DNA of 64,000 bases, taken from assembly GCF_010994375.1 (NCBI RefSeq), contig NZ_WHMA01000006.1, forward strand, positions 1 through 64,000, given 5' to 3'. This stretch comes from Halomonas sp. NO4 (GTDB taxonomy: Bacteria; Pseudomonadota; Gammaproteobacteria; Pseudomonadales; Halomonadaceae). The translations under genes were made by a program, and so were the position numbers. Positions 51,071-60,752 of the stretch are shown here, in pieces. The notes beneath the pieces are model-generated. The model was not told the origin of the DNA. It saw only the letters and a program-made list of their open reading frames with translations, and searched no databases. How positions within the stretch are numbered: the first letter of the stretch is position 1; each line of letters starts with the position of its first letter.

Positions 51071-52783
51071 GGCCGTCGAGGCCTCGGCGAGGCGCTCGTC
51101 CGAAGCCAGGTTGTGGGCCCGCACCGCCAGGGTGTCGAAGTTGAAGGGGCGCAGGATGACGGTGGCCGGCAGCTCCTTCATGACGTCCACGAAGACCAGG
51201 ATCCCCGCCGCCAGCAGGCTGCCGCGCATGATCGGGGTGTGAACGCGCTTGAGCGTGCCGGCGGCGCTCTGCCCCAGGGTGCGCGCCGCGGCGTCCATGC
51301 TCGGCGTCACCTTGCCCAGGCTCGCCTCCACGGCATTGAACGACACCGCCAGGAAGCGCACCACGTAGGCGTAGATCAGGATGAAGGCCGAGCCGCTGAA
51401 GATCAGCCCGATCACTTCCCCCTGATGGGCCAGGAGCCAGGTGTTGATGGTGTTGTCCAGCCAGGCAAAGGGAATCAGGATGCCCACCGCCACCACCGAG
51501 CCGGGAATGGCGTAGCCCATGGCGGCGATGCGGGTGGCCGTGCGCGTCAGCGGCGAGTCGTTGAGTCGCACCCCGTAGCTGAGCACCACCGCCAGCGCCA
51601 CGGCGATCAGCGCGGCGACGGTGGCGAGCACTAGGCTGTTGCCGGCAAAGTCGAGAAAGCGCGACCCCAGCAGGGCATCGCCTTCCTGAAGAGCGAGCTG
51701 GGCAAGGATGCCGCTGGGAATCAGAAAGCCGATCAGCACTGGGAGGCCGCAGGCCAGGAAGGCGCTGGCGGCGCGCCAGCCACTCAGGCGAAACTCGGGA
51801 AGCTGCTGGTAGCGATTGGTGGTGTGGTGGTAGCGGCGCTTGCCGCGCGACCCCCGCTCGATCAGCACCAAGGCGATAACGAAGGCCAGCAGGCAGGCGG
51901 CGAGCTGGGCGGCGGCCACCGGCTCGCCCAGGCCGAACCAGGTGCGGTAGATGCCGGTGGTGAAGGTGTCGACGCCGAAGAACTGCACGGCGCCGAACTC
52001 GTTCAGGGTCTCCATCAGCACCAGCGAGACGCCGCCGACGATGGCCGGACGCGCCAGTGGCAGCGCCACGCTCCCGAACAGGCGCCAGGGCCCGCGGCCC
52101 AAGGTGCGGCCCACGTCCAGCACGCACACCGACTGTTCGAGGAAGGCCGCACGGGTCAGCAGGTAGACGTAGGGGTAGAGCACCAGGGTGATGAGGGTGG
52201 CGGCGCCGCCCAGCGAGCGGATGTTGGGAAACCAGTAGTCGCCGTGACTCCAGCCGAACAGCTCGCGCAGCCAGCTCTGCAAGGGGCCGGCGAACTGCAG
52301 GAAGTCGGTGTAGGCGTAGGCGATCACGTAGGTGGGCACGGCCAGCGGCAGCAGCAGGGCCCACTCGAACAACCGCCGCCCGGGAAAGCGGCACATCACC
52401 ACCAGCCAGGCGGTACCGGTGCCAATCACCAGGGTGCCGAGCCCCACCGTTACCGTCAGGAAGAGGGTATTGCCGAGGTAGCGCGGCAGCACGGTGCTGG
52501 CCAGGTGCTGCCAGACCCCGCCCGTGGGCAGCACGATATGCGCCAGCACCACCAGCACGGGAAGGGCCACCACCGTGGCCACGGCGAGGAGCAGTGCCGT
52601 CCAGGGGGTGAAGTGCGGGATGAAGCGACGCGATACGGCGGCAAGCCCGGAGCTGACGGGTCGGGACAAGCGGGGACTCCTTGCGGTGGCAGGCCTGGGC
52701 AATGCGAGGCCAGTACGGCTGTGAATGGTATCAGTTGCCGTGCGCCGCTGCAGCCGCCCCAGCGTGATCCGCGTCAAGCCCAA
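50981..52783 (-). CDS. fbpB: Iron(III) ABC transporter permease, FbpB-type
   Basis: This is a hydrophobic protein of up to 600 residues with two fused permease halves, each with a conserved loop (LGRGPWRLFGSVALPLARPAIVGG and LGQSAAGTLKRVHTPIMRGS). About 12 membrane segments can be counted. The family is about 540-560 residues, so the true start may be downstream, for instance a TTG at about 52,670. The first 50 residues are Arg-rich and precede the first membrane helix. It serves the binding protein and ATPase encoded nearby. Confidence 0.9.
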   Translation of the reverse strand: MGLTRITLGRLQRRTATDTIHSRTGLALPRPATARSPRLSRPVSSGLAAVSRRFIPHFTPWTALLLAVATVVALPVLVVLAHIVLPTGGVWQHLASTVLPRYLGNTLFLTVTVGLGTLVIGTGTAWLVVMCRFPGRRLFEWALLLPLAVPTYVIAYAYTDFLQFAGPLQSWLRELFGWSHGDYWFPNIRSLGGAATLITLVLYPYVYLLTRAAFLEQSVCVLDVGRTLGRGPWRLFGSVALPLARPAIVGGVSLVLMETLNEFGAVQFFGVDTFTTGIYRTWFGLGEPVAAAQLAACLLAFVIALVLIERGSRGKRRYHHTTNRYQQLPEFRLSGWRAASAFLACGLPVLIGFLIPSGILAQLALQEGDALLGSRFLDFAGNSLVLATVAALIAVALAVVLSYGVRLNDSPLTRTATRIAAMGYAIPGSVVAVGILIPFAWLDNTINTWLLAHQGEVIGLIFSGSAFILIYAYVVRFLAVSFNAVEASLGKVTPSMDAAARTLGQSAAGTLKRVHTPIMRGSLLAAGILVFVDVMKELPATVILRPFNFDTLAVRAHNLASDERLAEASTASLAIVAVGIIPVILLSLAMRRSRPGTGDA

Positions 52784-52788
52784 GCAAG

Positions 52789-52822
52789 ACGCCCGCCGTC
52801 GGCGTTGGCCGGCGGCGGGCGT
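52789..52822 (-). terminator. Hairpin after the TRAP transporter operon
   Basis: ACGCCCGCCG and CGGCGGGCGT form a perfect 10-bp stem with a 14-base loop, 19 bases after the dctM stop. No T-run follows. Confidence 0.65.
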
Positions 52823-52841
52823 TGCGGTCGATAGCGTGCTG

Positions 52842-54170
52842 TCAGTAGCCGAGCAGCATCGCCGGCAGCCCCAGGATCAGCGCCGGGAACAGCGCCATCA
52901 GCACGCAGGCCAGCACGATCAGCGCGCAGAAGGGGATCACCGCCCGGTACAGATCCAGCGTCTCCACACCTTCGGGTGCCACGCCCTTGAGGTAGAAGAG
53001 CGCGTAGCCGAAGGGCGGGGTCAAAAAGGAGGTCTGCAGCACCACGGCGACCATCACCACGAACCACAGCACGTCGACTCCCATGCTCTCGATGATCGGC
53101 AGCATGATCGGGAAGCTGAGCAGCACGATGCCGGTCCAGTCGAGGAACATGCCCAGGATGAACACCAGGAAGAGCATCAGCAGCAGCGCGCCGGTGGTGC
53201 CGCCGGGCATGGCCATGACGACTTCGTGGATCACCTCCATGCCGCCACCGATGGAGAAGACGCCGGTGAAAGCCGTGGCCCCCACCAGCACCAGCATCAC
53301 CATGGTGGTGGTCTTGCTGGCCTCGATCAGGGTGCGATAGCAGGTCGCGAGCTTGCGGTCGCCGAAGATCAAAAACAGCAGGAAGGCGATGGTCACGCCG
53401 ATGGCCGAGGCCTCCGTGGCGGTGGCGATGCCGGCGAACAGTGAGCCGAGTACGCCGAGGATCAGCGCCATGGGCGGCAGCACGTACTTGCCGAGCATGC
53501 CCATCAGCTCGCGGGTGGACACCTGGGCGCGCTCCTCGGCGGGCACCAGCGGACCGTAGCTGGGCTTCACATGGCAGATCACCAGCACGTAGAGGGCATA
53601 CATCGCGCCCAGCATCAGCCCGGGGACCAGGGCGCCGGCGAACAGCGCCCCCACCGAGACCGGCGAATAGCTGGCCATCAGGATCAGCATGATGCTCGGC
53701 GGGATCAGGATGCCCAGGCAGCCGCTGGCCATGATCACGCCGGCGCTGAGCTGCTTGTTGTAGCCGTATCCCAGCATCGGCACCAGGGCGATCATGCCCA
53801 TCACGGCGATGGAGGCGCCGACGATGCCGGTGGTGGCGGCGAGCAGCACCGAGACCACGACCACGGTCAGGGCCAGGCCGCCGCGCAGGTTGGCGAGCAG
53901 CAGGCGCATGGCCTCGAACATCTTCTCGGTCACCCCGGAGTCGTTGAGGAAACGCGCCATCAGGATGAACAGCGGGATGGCCACCAGGACGTAGTTGTCC
54001 ATGGCGTTGCCGTAGATGTTGTTGATCAGAATGCCCAGCGTATTGGCCCCGGGGCCCAGCCAGGCGCCCAGCACGGCCACGCCGCCGAGCACGAAGGCCA
54101 GCGGATGGCCCATGAACAGCCCGACCAGCAGACCGCCGAACATGAACAGGGTGAGTATCTCGGCGCTCAT
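52842..54170 (-). CDS. dctM: TRAP transporter large permease subunit DctM
   Basis: This 442-residue membrane protein has about 12 hydrophobic segments, including FMGHPLAFVLGG at the start and SGCLGILIPPSIMLIL, the family signature. It is the large permease of a TRAP transporter driven by the sodium gradient. Its ATG overlaps the small-subunit stop by ATGA. The substrate is probably an organic acid. Confidence 0.95.
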   Translation of the reverse strand: MSAEILTLFMFGGLLVGLFMGHPLAFVLGGVAVLGAWLGPGANTLGILINNIYGNAMDNYVLVAIPLFILMARFLNDSGVTEKMFEAMRLLLANLRGGLALTVVVVSVLLAATTGIVGASIAVMGMIALVPMLGYGYNKQLSAGVIMASGCLGILIPPSIMLILMASYSPVSVGALFAGALVPGLMLGAMYALYVLVICHVKPSYGPLVPAEERAQVSTRELMGMLGKYVLPPMALILGVLGSLFAGIATATEASAIGVTIAFLLFLIFGDRKLATCYRTLIEASKTTTMVMLVLVGATAFTGVFSIGGGMEVIHEVVMAMPGGTTGALLLMLFLVFILGMFLDWTGIVLLSFPIMLPIIESMGVDVLWFVVMVAVVLQTSFLTPPFGYALFYLKGVAPEGVETLDLYRAVIPFCALIVLACVLMALFPALILGLPAMLLGY

Positions 54171-54670
54171 GCGGCCTCCTCCTGGATCAGTTCCTGAACG
54201 GCGCGAATCACGATGGCGATGGCCTGCAGCAGGATCAAGGCGGCGGTGACGACGATTACCGCCTTCACCGGGTAGACGGGGATGGCCACCATGCCGTAGG
54301 TGGTCTCCCCGCGGCTGAAGGAGCGCATGAAGAAGTCCCAGCCGAGGGTGCCCAGCATCCAGATGAAGGGCACGAAGAAGATCAGGTAGCCGAGCAGTTC
54401 GACGGCGGCCCGCTTGCGGCGCGACAGCAGCCGCTTGAGCACGTCGACCTCGACATGGGCGTGGTGGCGCAGCCCGTAGGCGGCCATCAGCATGAAATGG
54501 GCGCCGAACAGCATCTTGGTGACATCGAAGGCCCAGTCGCTGGGACGTCCGATGAAGAAGCGCATGGCGATGTCATAGATCACGATCAGCGTGATCACGG
54601 CAAGTAGCGGGGCGATCAGGCGGCCGAACCCCTCGTTGAGGGCGTCGATGGCCCTGGCAATGGCATTCAT
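54167..54670 (-). CDS. dctQ: TRAP transporter small permease subunit DctQ
   Basis: The 167-residue protein has four predicted transmembrane helices and a short conserved HAHVEVDVLKRLLSRR loop, the DctQ pattern. It lies between dctP and dctM and is translationally coupled to dctM. Confidence 0.92.
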   Translation of the reverse strand: MNAIARAIDALNEGFGRLIAPLLAVITLIVIYDIAMRFFIGRPSDWAFDVTKMLFGAHFMLMAAYGLRHHAHVEVDVLKRLLSRRKRAAVELLGYLIFFVPFIWMLGTLGWDFFMRSFSRGETTYGMVAIPVYPVKAVIVVTAALILLQAIAIVIRAVQELIQEEAA

Positions 54671-54734
54671 GGTTGATGATCTCGAGATCGATCAGGTCAG
54701 CGAAGTCCTGCGCGAATGGCGGGGTGTCGGTGAA

Positions 54735-54759
54735 GGATGGGCCCCACCGGGGCCCATCC
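54735..54759 (-). promoter_or_regulatory. Strong hairpin between dctP and dctQ
   Basis: GGATGGGCCCC-ACC-GGGGCCCATCC is a perfect 11-bp stem with a 3-base loop in the 97-base gap between the binding protein and permease genes. Such a hairpin, placed after the first gene, commonly protects or attenuates the message so that the binding protein is made in excess. Confidence 0.7.
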
Positions 54760-54767
54760 GGTGCCGC

Positions 54768-55877
54768 TTACTGGTTCATGCAGGCCTCGAGCTCGTCGAG
54801 AGACGGCAGGTTGTCGGTGACCCGGCTCATGTTGTAGGGCACGGAGATATTACGCCAGTTGGCGTAGTGCTCCATGTAGCTGATCATGGAGTGGTAGATT
54901 TTGGCGTGCATCGGATCCTCGCAGGCGCCCTGGAGGATCACGTCGTTGGTGATCTCCTGGATGCGTGCCAGGTCCTCCTCGGAGAGCTGGTTGATCTCGG
55001 TGCCGTCCTCGATGAACTTGACCGTGCCCTCGGTGGACTCGCGCTCGGACCACGCCAGCGACCAGGCCATGGTGGCCTCGGCAGCGATCTTGAGTTTCTC
55101 CTGGGTCTGTTCGGAGAGGGCGTCCCAGGCGTCCTTGTTGATCATCACGCCGAACACGCTGGCGGACTGGTGCCAGCCCGGCACGGACCAGTAGTCGGCG
55201 ACCTCGGAGAAGCCGGCCTTGTAGTCCACGCCCGGGGTGGAGAACTCAGCGCCGTCGACCACGCCACGCTCGATGGCCTGGTAGATCTCGCCGCCGGCCA
55301 GTGTCACCTGGGAGCCGCCCAGCTGCTCGAGCACACGGCCCTGATCGCGCCCGGAGAGGCGCAGGCGCTTGCCTTCCAGGTCGGCCAGGCTCTCGATGGG
55401 GGTGCCGCCGCGGAAACCGGACTCGTTGTTGGTGATGCCGTAGGGCAGGTAGACCATGTTGTACTGGCCGTAGACTTCCTGGTAGAGCTCCCAGCCGCCC
55501 CACTGCATGATCCAGTTCAGGTAGTCGACGCCGTTGAACAGGCTGGTGGTAGTGGCCAGCGGCGAGAAGGCCGGGCTGCGGCCGGCCCAGTAGCCGGGCC
55601 AGTCGCCGGCGGCCTGGATGCTGCCGGTCTCGGTGGCGTCGAAGACCTCGCCCCCGGGCATCAGGGTGCCGCCGGCGCGGAAGTTGATCGTGAGCTCATC
55701 ACCGGCGAGGGTGTTGACCAGCTCGGCCCAGTGGCGGTCGATCTCGATGAGGTCCAGGTTGTCGGGCCAGGTAGTGGTCATGGTCCACTCTTCCTGGGCC
55801 TGGGCGGTGGTGGAGAGGGTGGCCAGGGCGATGCCGGCGGCCAGCCCGGTAAGGGCGAACTTGGCAGACGTTTTCAT
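54768..55877 (-). CDS. dctP: TRAP transporter substrate-binding protein DctP
   Basis: This 369-residue periplasmic protein has a signal peptide (KTSAKFALTGLAAGIALATL, cleaved after AQA). EEWTMTTTWPDNLDLIEID, GRDQGRVLEQLGGSQVTL and GVVDGAEFSTPGVDYKAGF place it in the DctP group that binds alpha-keto or aromatic acids. It is first in the operon, so it is likely expressed most. The ATG at 55877 begins the signal peptide. Confidence 0.93.
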   Translation of the reverse strand: MKTSAKFALTGLAAGIALATLSTTAQAQEEWTMTTTWPDNLDLIEIDRHWAELVNTLAGDELTINFRAGGTLMPGGEVFDATETGSIQAAGDWPGYWAGRSPAFSPLATTTSLFNGVDYLNWIMQWGGWELYQEVYGQYNMVYLPYGITNNESGFRGGTPIESLADLEGKRLRLSGRDQGRVLEQLGGSQVTLAGGEIYQAIERGVVDGAEFSTPGVDYKAGFSEVADYWSVPGWHQSASVFGVMINKDAWDALSEQTQEKLKIAAEATMAWSLAWSERESTEGTVKFIEDGTEINQLSEEDLARIQEITNDVILQGACEDPMHAKIYHSMISYMEHYANWRNISVPYNMSRVTDNLPSLDELEACMNQ

Positions 55878-56293
55878 GCGATGCTCCCTTCGTGGATCTT
55901 CTTGTGCCTTGTGTCGTCGCGTTCGTGTGTAGCCTGATCGAGGGCGGGGTGCCGGGCCCGCAGGCCCGCCGCGCCGTGGCTCGACAGCAGGGTACAAGCT
56001 AGCACGCTCTGGCTGTCACAATCGACTGCCGGGGAAACGCCGCGACGCTGCCTCGGACAGGCGTCAGGCGGCAACCCGCGGGCGGCAAGGAATGTCTTTT
56101 ATATCAGTCAGGTATCGGTTACACAGGGGGTGTCGGGCGGTGGCCCGGGGTGGGGGTGAGCGTTGAAACGAGCGTGTGATATATACCAAAGTCGTAAGCT
56201 AATGGCTGTGTGCCATGTCAGCCCGAATGGCGAGGAATGCCTTGGCACGCTGCGGCATCGCCACGCCTGTGGGACGAACCGGCGGGGACGGCG
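55878..56293. other. Divergent gap between the TRAP operon and tmcA
   Basis: About 415 bases without a supported gene. It should hold the dctP promoter on the minus strand and the tmcA promoter on the plus strand. A TGATATATACC at 56,178-56,188 is a plausible -10 region for tmcA. Nothing else stands out. Confidence 0.5.
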
Positions 56294-58426
56294 ATGAGCG
56301 GCAGCGCGGCCCTGCTCGACTGGGCCCGCCGCCTGGCGGCGCCGCGCTGGCGCGGCCTGGCCTGGTTGACCGGCGACGCGGCGACGCGGCGACGCCGGGC
56401 ACGCGCCCTCTGGCAGCGCGGTCGCTGGCAGGCGCCCTGCTGGCTGTCGGTGGCCTCCCCTGGCCCGACGCTGGCGGCGCACTGGCTGACCCCGGCTCGG
56501 GCACACACCCGCCTGGGCGGCGAGCACGACCTGCTGGTGGTCGACACCGGCGAGGAGGGCGAGGCCTTCGACCCGGATGCCTTCGGTGCCCTGACCGGCA
56601 CCCTGCGCGCCGGCAGCCTGGTGGTGCTGCTCACCCCCGAAGAGTGGGGTGAGGCGGCGGCCTCGCGCTACCTGGGGCGGGTATGGCAGCGCCTCGCCGC
56701 CGCACCGGATGTCGCTCACTGGCCGGCGACCGACCGCACTCCGCGCCTCCCGGCCCTGGCAGCTGAGCCGGTCACCCCCCAGCCGGTGGATGACCCGGCC
56801 TGCGTCACCACTGATCAGGCGCGTGCCGTGGCGCGTCTCACCCGGCTAAAGCGCCGCCGCCCCCTGGTGCTCACCGCCGACCGCGGCCGCGGCAAGACGG
56901 CTGCGCTGGGCATCGCCTGCGCCCGCCTGCTGGAGGCCGGCGAGTCGCGGGTGCTGGTTACCGCACCGCGCCCGGCGGCGGTGGCGGCGCTCTTCGAGCG
57001 GTTGGCTGCCCTGCGTCCCGCGGGGCGGCAGGCCGGCAACACCTTCGTCGATGCCGGCGGCGGTCGGGTCGAGTTCCTCGCCCCCGATACCCTGGCCGAC
57101 CAGGCCGAACGCGGCGAGCTGGGCGGGGCGGGCAGCCTGCTGCTGGTCGACGAGGCGGCGGCGATCCCGGCGGGGCTGCTCGGGGCATGGCTGGCGGCCT
57201 TCCCGCGGATCGCCTTCGCCACCACGGTGCATGGCTACGAGGGCTCGGGGCGCGGCTTTGCGCTGCGCTTCCGGGAGCGCCTCGAGCGGCAGACACCTCA
57301 GTGGCGCGAGTGCCACTTGGCGGCACCGGTGCGCTGGGGCGAGAATGACCCCCTGGAGCGCCTGGTCAGCGACCTGCTGCTGCTCGATGCCGAGCCGCCT
57401 CCCGCCGAGCCGGCCGACCGGGTCCTGAGCCAGCGCCGCCCGCGCGGCGCGGCGCTGGCCGCTGACGAACCGCGCCTGCGATCCCTCTTCGGCCTGCTGG
57501 TGCAGGCCCACTACCGCACCGCGCCCACCGACCTGCAGCGCCTGCTCGACGATCCCACCCTGGCGCTGACCACCCTGGACGCCGCTGGAAGACCCCAGGC
57601 TGTGGCGGTGTGCGGCGACGAGGGCGGCTTTGACGCCGAACTGGCCGAGCGCGTGGCGCGCGGCGAGCGGCGCCCGCCCGGCCACCTGCTGGCCCAGTCG
57701 CTGGCGGCGCACGCCGGCTCGCGGGAGGCGCTGATGGCCCGGGTGCGCCGGGTGCAGCGCATCGCCGTGCACCCCGAACGACGCCGCGAGGGGCTGGGGC
57801 GACGGCTGCTCGCGGCCGAGCGGGCCGAGGCGTGCCGCGACGGCATCGACCTGCTGGGGGCGAGCTTCGGCGCCGAGCCGGGGCTGATGGCGTTCTGGCA
57901 GGCGCTGGGGTTTCGCACCGTGCGCCTGGGCCTTTCCCGCGAGACGGCCACCGGCGAGCATGCGCTGATGGTGGTGGTACCCACCAGTGCCCACGGCGAG
58001 CGACTCAGCGGAGAGCTCGCCGCCGGCTTCCAGCGTCTGCTGCCGGCGCTGCTCGCCTTCGAGCTTCGCGAGCTGGCTCCGCCGGTGGCGGGGCGACTGC
58101 TCGCCGAAGGCGGCGCCGGCGCGCTCTCGGCGGCCGATCGGCAGGCGTGCGCCGACGTGGGCCACGGCAACCGCGAACCCGCCACGGCGCGCCCCGCGCT
58201 GCAGGCGCTGTTGCGCCACCACTTGGCAAGGCATGGCGGGCATGACGATACTGAACTCATGGTGCTGCTGGCCTGGGCCTTTCAGGGGCGCGACATGGCC
58301 TGGCTGGCCAGGCACATTGGCGTGGCCGGACGGCGTGGCGTGGTGGCGGCACTGCGGCGCGCGGTGGCGTGCTGCCTTGCGGCGGCCGAGCCGGCTTCCC
58401 CCGGCGCACCGGGCCCGGTAAGGTAG
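56294..58426 (+). CDS. tmcA: tRNA(Met) cytidine acetyltransferase TmcA
   Basis: This is a 710-residue protein of TmcA/Nat10 type: N-terminal DUF1726, helicase domain with Walker A TADRGRGKTAAL and DEAAAIP, and an acetyltransferase domain with RRVQRIAVHPERRREGLGRRLL. It makes N4-acetylcytidine at the wobble position of elongator tRNA-Met. The ATG at 56294 (SGSAALLDWARR) is preferred; the frame opens at 56210. Confidence 0.93.
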   Translation: MSGSAALLDWARRLAAPRWRGLAWLTGDAATRRRRARALWQRGRWQAPCWLSVASPGPTLAAHWLTPARAHTRLGGEHDLLVVDTGEEGEAFDPDAFGALTGTLRAGSLVVLLTPEEWGEAAASRYLGRVWQRLAAAPDVAHWPATDRTPRLPALAAEPVTPQPVDDPACVTTDQARAVARLTRLKRRRPLVLTADRGRGKTAALGIACARLLEAGESRVLVTAPRPAAVAALFERLAALRPAGRQAGNTFVDAGGGRVEFLAPDTLADQAERGELGGAGSLLLVDEAAAIPAGLLGAWLAAFPRIAFATTVHGYEGSGRGFALRFRERLERQTPQWRECHLAAPVRWGENDPLERLVSDLLLLDAEPPPAEPADRVLSQRRPRGAALAADEPRLRSLFGLLVQAHYRTAPTDLQRLLDDPTLALTTLDAAGRPQAVAVCGDEGGFDAELAERVARGERRPPGHLLAQSLAAHAGSREALMARVRRVQRIAVHPERRREGLGRRLLAAERAEACRDGIDLLGASFGAEPGLMAFWQALGFRTVRLGLSRETATGEHALMVVVPTSAHGERLSGELAAGFQRLLPALLAFELRELAPPVAGRLLAEGGAGALSAADRQACADVGHGNREPATARPALQALLRHHLARHGGHDDTELMVLLAWAFQGRDMAWLARHIGVAGRRGVVAALRRAVACCLAAAEPASPGAPGPVR

Positions 58427-58454
58427 CGCGGTCTCAACGTCAGGAAACTGCACC

Positions 58455-59918
58455 ATGAATGCGCATCTCGAACAGCTCTCGCCCCAGCCGCTGTGGCGTC
58501 ACTTCCGCACCCTGTGCGAGACGCCGCGCCCCTCCGGCCACGAGGCGGCGCTGGTGGCGCACCTGGAAGCCTGGGCGGAGGCCCGCGGGCTCGCCCACGA
58601 CCGCGACGCCTTCGGTAACCTGCGCATCCGCAAGCCCGCCACGCCGGGCCGCGAGACCGCGCCGGGCGTGATCCTTCAGGGCCATCTGGACATGGTGCCC
58701 CAGGCCAACGCCGAGCATCCCCACGACTTCACCCGCGACCCCATCGACACCTATGTCGACGACGGTTGGCTGCACGCCCGCCATACCACCCTGGGCGCCG
58801 ACAACGGCCTGGGGGTGGCGGCGGCGCTGGCCCTGCTCGAGGACGCCGACCTGGCCCACGGGCCGCTGGAGGCGCTCTTCACCCTCGAAGAGGAGTCGGG
58901 CATGGGCGGTGCGCTCAACCTCGCCGAAGAGTGGCTCGAGGGGCAGGTGCTGCTCAACCTGGACTCCGAGGAGCGCGGCGAGGTGTTCATCGGCTGTGCC
59001 GGCGGTGCCGACGTGGTGGTGGAGGCGCAGCTGCCCACCGCGCCGCCGAGCGCGGGCGAGGTCGCCCTGCAGCTGTCGCTCACTGGCCTTGCCGGCGGCC
59101 ATTCCGGCATTGACATCCACCGTGGCCTGGGCAACGCCAACCGCCTGCTGGTGCGCGCGCTGCGCGCCCTGGAGGCGCTCGATGCCCGCCTGGCGAGCTA
59201 CCGGGGCGGTACCCTGCGCAACGCCATTCCCCGCGAGGCCTTCGCCACCCTGATGCTGCCCGGCGAGGCGGTCGCCGCGGCCGAACGCCGTGTCGCCGAG
59301 CTGCAGGCCGAACTGCGCGGGGAACTGGACGGGATCGACGACGGCGTCACGCTGTCGCTCGAGACGCCGCGCGAGCCGCCCACCGAGGCACTGGTTGGCC
59401 AGGCCAGCCGCCTGCTGCTGGCGGCGCTGCACGCCGCGCCCTGCGGCGTCGAGCGCATGAGCGTGACGGTGCCGGGGGTGGTCGAGACTTCCAACAACCT
59501 GGGGGTGGTGAGCCTCGAGGGCGGGCGCTTCCACCTCTGCGCCTTGGTGCGCTCGCTGCACGACAGCGCCACGGTGGACCTGGCCGAGCGCTTCCGGGCG
59601 CTCTTCGAGCTGATCGGTGCGCGCACTCGCGTCGAGAACGCCTATCCCGGCTGGACGCCGCAGCCCGACAGCGAGCTGCTGGCGCGCTTCCGTCGCCTGC
59701 ACCGCGAGCGGCTGGGCAGCGAGCCGGCCGTCCAGGTGATCCATGCCGGGTTGGAGTGCGGCATCCTGGCCGGCAAGTATCCCCACCTGGAGATGATCTC
59801 CTTCGGGCCCTTGATTCGTGGAGCCCACTCCCCCGACGAGCGCGTAGAGCTCGACTCCGTCAGCGAGTTCTGGACACTGCTGCGTGATCTGGTCGCCTCG
59901 CTGGCCGAGGCGCGCTGA
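58455..59918 (+). CDS. pepD: Aminoacyl-histidine dipeptidase, M20C family PepD
   Basis: The 487-residue zinc peptidase begins LSPQPLWRHFRTLCETPRPSGHE, the usual PepD start. It has metal ligands in ILQGHLDMVPQ, GADNGLGVAA and LEEESGMGGAL, and a lid domain with GGHSGIDIHRGLGNANRLL. It hydrolyses dipeptides such as Xaa-His in the cytoplasm. AGGAAACTG precedes the ATG. Confidence 0.94.
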   Translation: MNAHLEQLSPQPLWRHFRTLCETPRPSGHEAALVAHLEAWAEARGLAHDRDAFGNLRIRKPATPGRETAPGVILQGHLDMVPQANAEHPHDFTRDPIDTYVDDGWLHARHTTLGADNGLGVAAALALLEDADLAHGPLEALFTLEEESGMGGALNLAEEWLEGQVLLNLDSEERGEVFIGCAGGADVVVEAQLPTAPPSAGEVALQLSLTGLAGGHSGIDIHRGLGNANRLLVRALRALEALDARLASYRGGTLRNAIPREAFATLMLPGEAVAAAERRVAELQAELRGELDGIDDGVTLSLETPREPPTEALVGQASRLLLAALHAAPCGVERMSVTVPGVVETSNNLGVVSLEGGRFHLCALVRSLHDSATVDLAERFRALFELIGARTRVENAYPGWTPQPDSELLARFRRLHRERLGSEPAVQVIHAGLECGILAGKYPHLEMISFGPLIRGAHSPDERVELDSVSEFWTLLRDLVASLAEAR

Positions 59919-59935
59919 ACGGGTCCCTACGCAAC

Positions 59936-59957
59936 AGCGCCGCCCGAAGGCGGCGCT
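59936..59957. terminator. Bidirectional hairpin between pepD and dps
   Basis: AGCGCCGCC-CGAA-GGCGGCGCT is a perfect 9-bp stem with a tetraloop between convergent genes. No T-run follows. Confidence 0.7.
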
Positions 59958-59985
59958 GGCATGGTGGCGTGGCGTCAGCCGGCGT

Positions 59986-60459
59986 TCAGCCGAGGTAGGC
60001 GCCGAGCATCCAGACGGTCTTCTCCTGTTCGCGGATGTAGTCGCCCACCTGGGCAGCGGTGCCCTCGTCGTCGGCGTCCGAGGCCAGGGCGAGGATCTCG
60101 CGCTGCAGCTCGATCAGCGTCTGGTAGCCCTGGAGCACCCCACGTACGCAGGTTTCGCCGTTGTGCACGTCCTTGTCCTCCCGGATGCGCGAGAGCTCCA
60201 CGTAGTCGCTGTAGGCGTGCACCGGCTTGTGGCCCAGGGTGAGGATGCGCTCGGCGACCTCGTCGACCTTGGCCAGCAGGTCGGTGTAGAACTCCTCGAA
60301 CTTGGTGTGCAGCTCGAAGAACTGCGGGCCCTTCACGTTCCAGTGGTAGCCGCGCACGTTCATGTAGAAGATCTGGTAGTTGGCTAGCAGGTGGTTGAGC
60401 CGTTCGGCGAGCTGGCTGGCGCTGGCCTCATGCAGGCCGATGGTGTTGGTGTCGGTCAT
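59986..60459 (-). CDS. dps: Dps/ferritin-like stress protein
   Basis: The 157-residue protein has the ferroxidase motif YHWNVKGPQFFELHTKFEEFYTDLL of the Dps family, preceded by a helix and followed by DEVAERI with the iron ligands. It forms a 12-subunit shell that stores iron and protects DNA from peroxide. AAGGAG lies upstream of the ATG at 60459. In the 293-base gap to the next gene I see no further feature. Confidence 0.93.
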   Translation of the reverse strand: MTDTNTIGLHEASASQLAERLNHLLANYQIFYMNVRGYHWNVKGPQFFELHTKFEEFYTDLLAKVDEVAERILTLGHKPVHAYSDYVELSRIREDKDVHNGETCVRGVLQGYQTLIELQREILALASDADDEGTAAQVGDYIREQEKTVWMLGAYLG

Positions 60460-60752
60460 GACAAACTCCTTGTTCCGGTGAAGGTCCATGGCAAAGCGGT
60501 CGAGATCGCGAGTCTACCGGGCCCGCGGCCAAGCGGTAAGTGGCATTGCTGCATCGCCGTCATAGCCGCTGTCGATGTCCCGTATATGCCGACGTTCCAG
60601 CCGCTTTTCAAGGCGCTGGGCGGCGTTGTCGCGGCGGGAGCGTCCGAGAGGGGAACCCCGCGGCGGGACGCGACTCTAGAAGTGCCAGGAGGGCACTGCG
60701 CCGTCCTGCCCGGCCGTGTAGACTGCCGGGAATCGCTGGTCGGAGGTTGCCC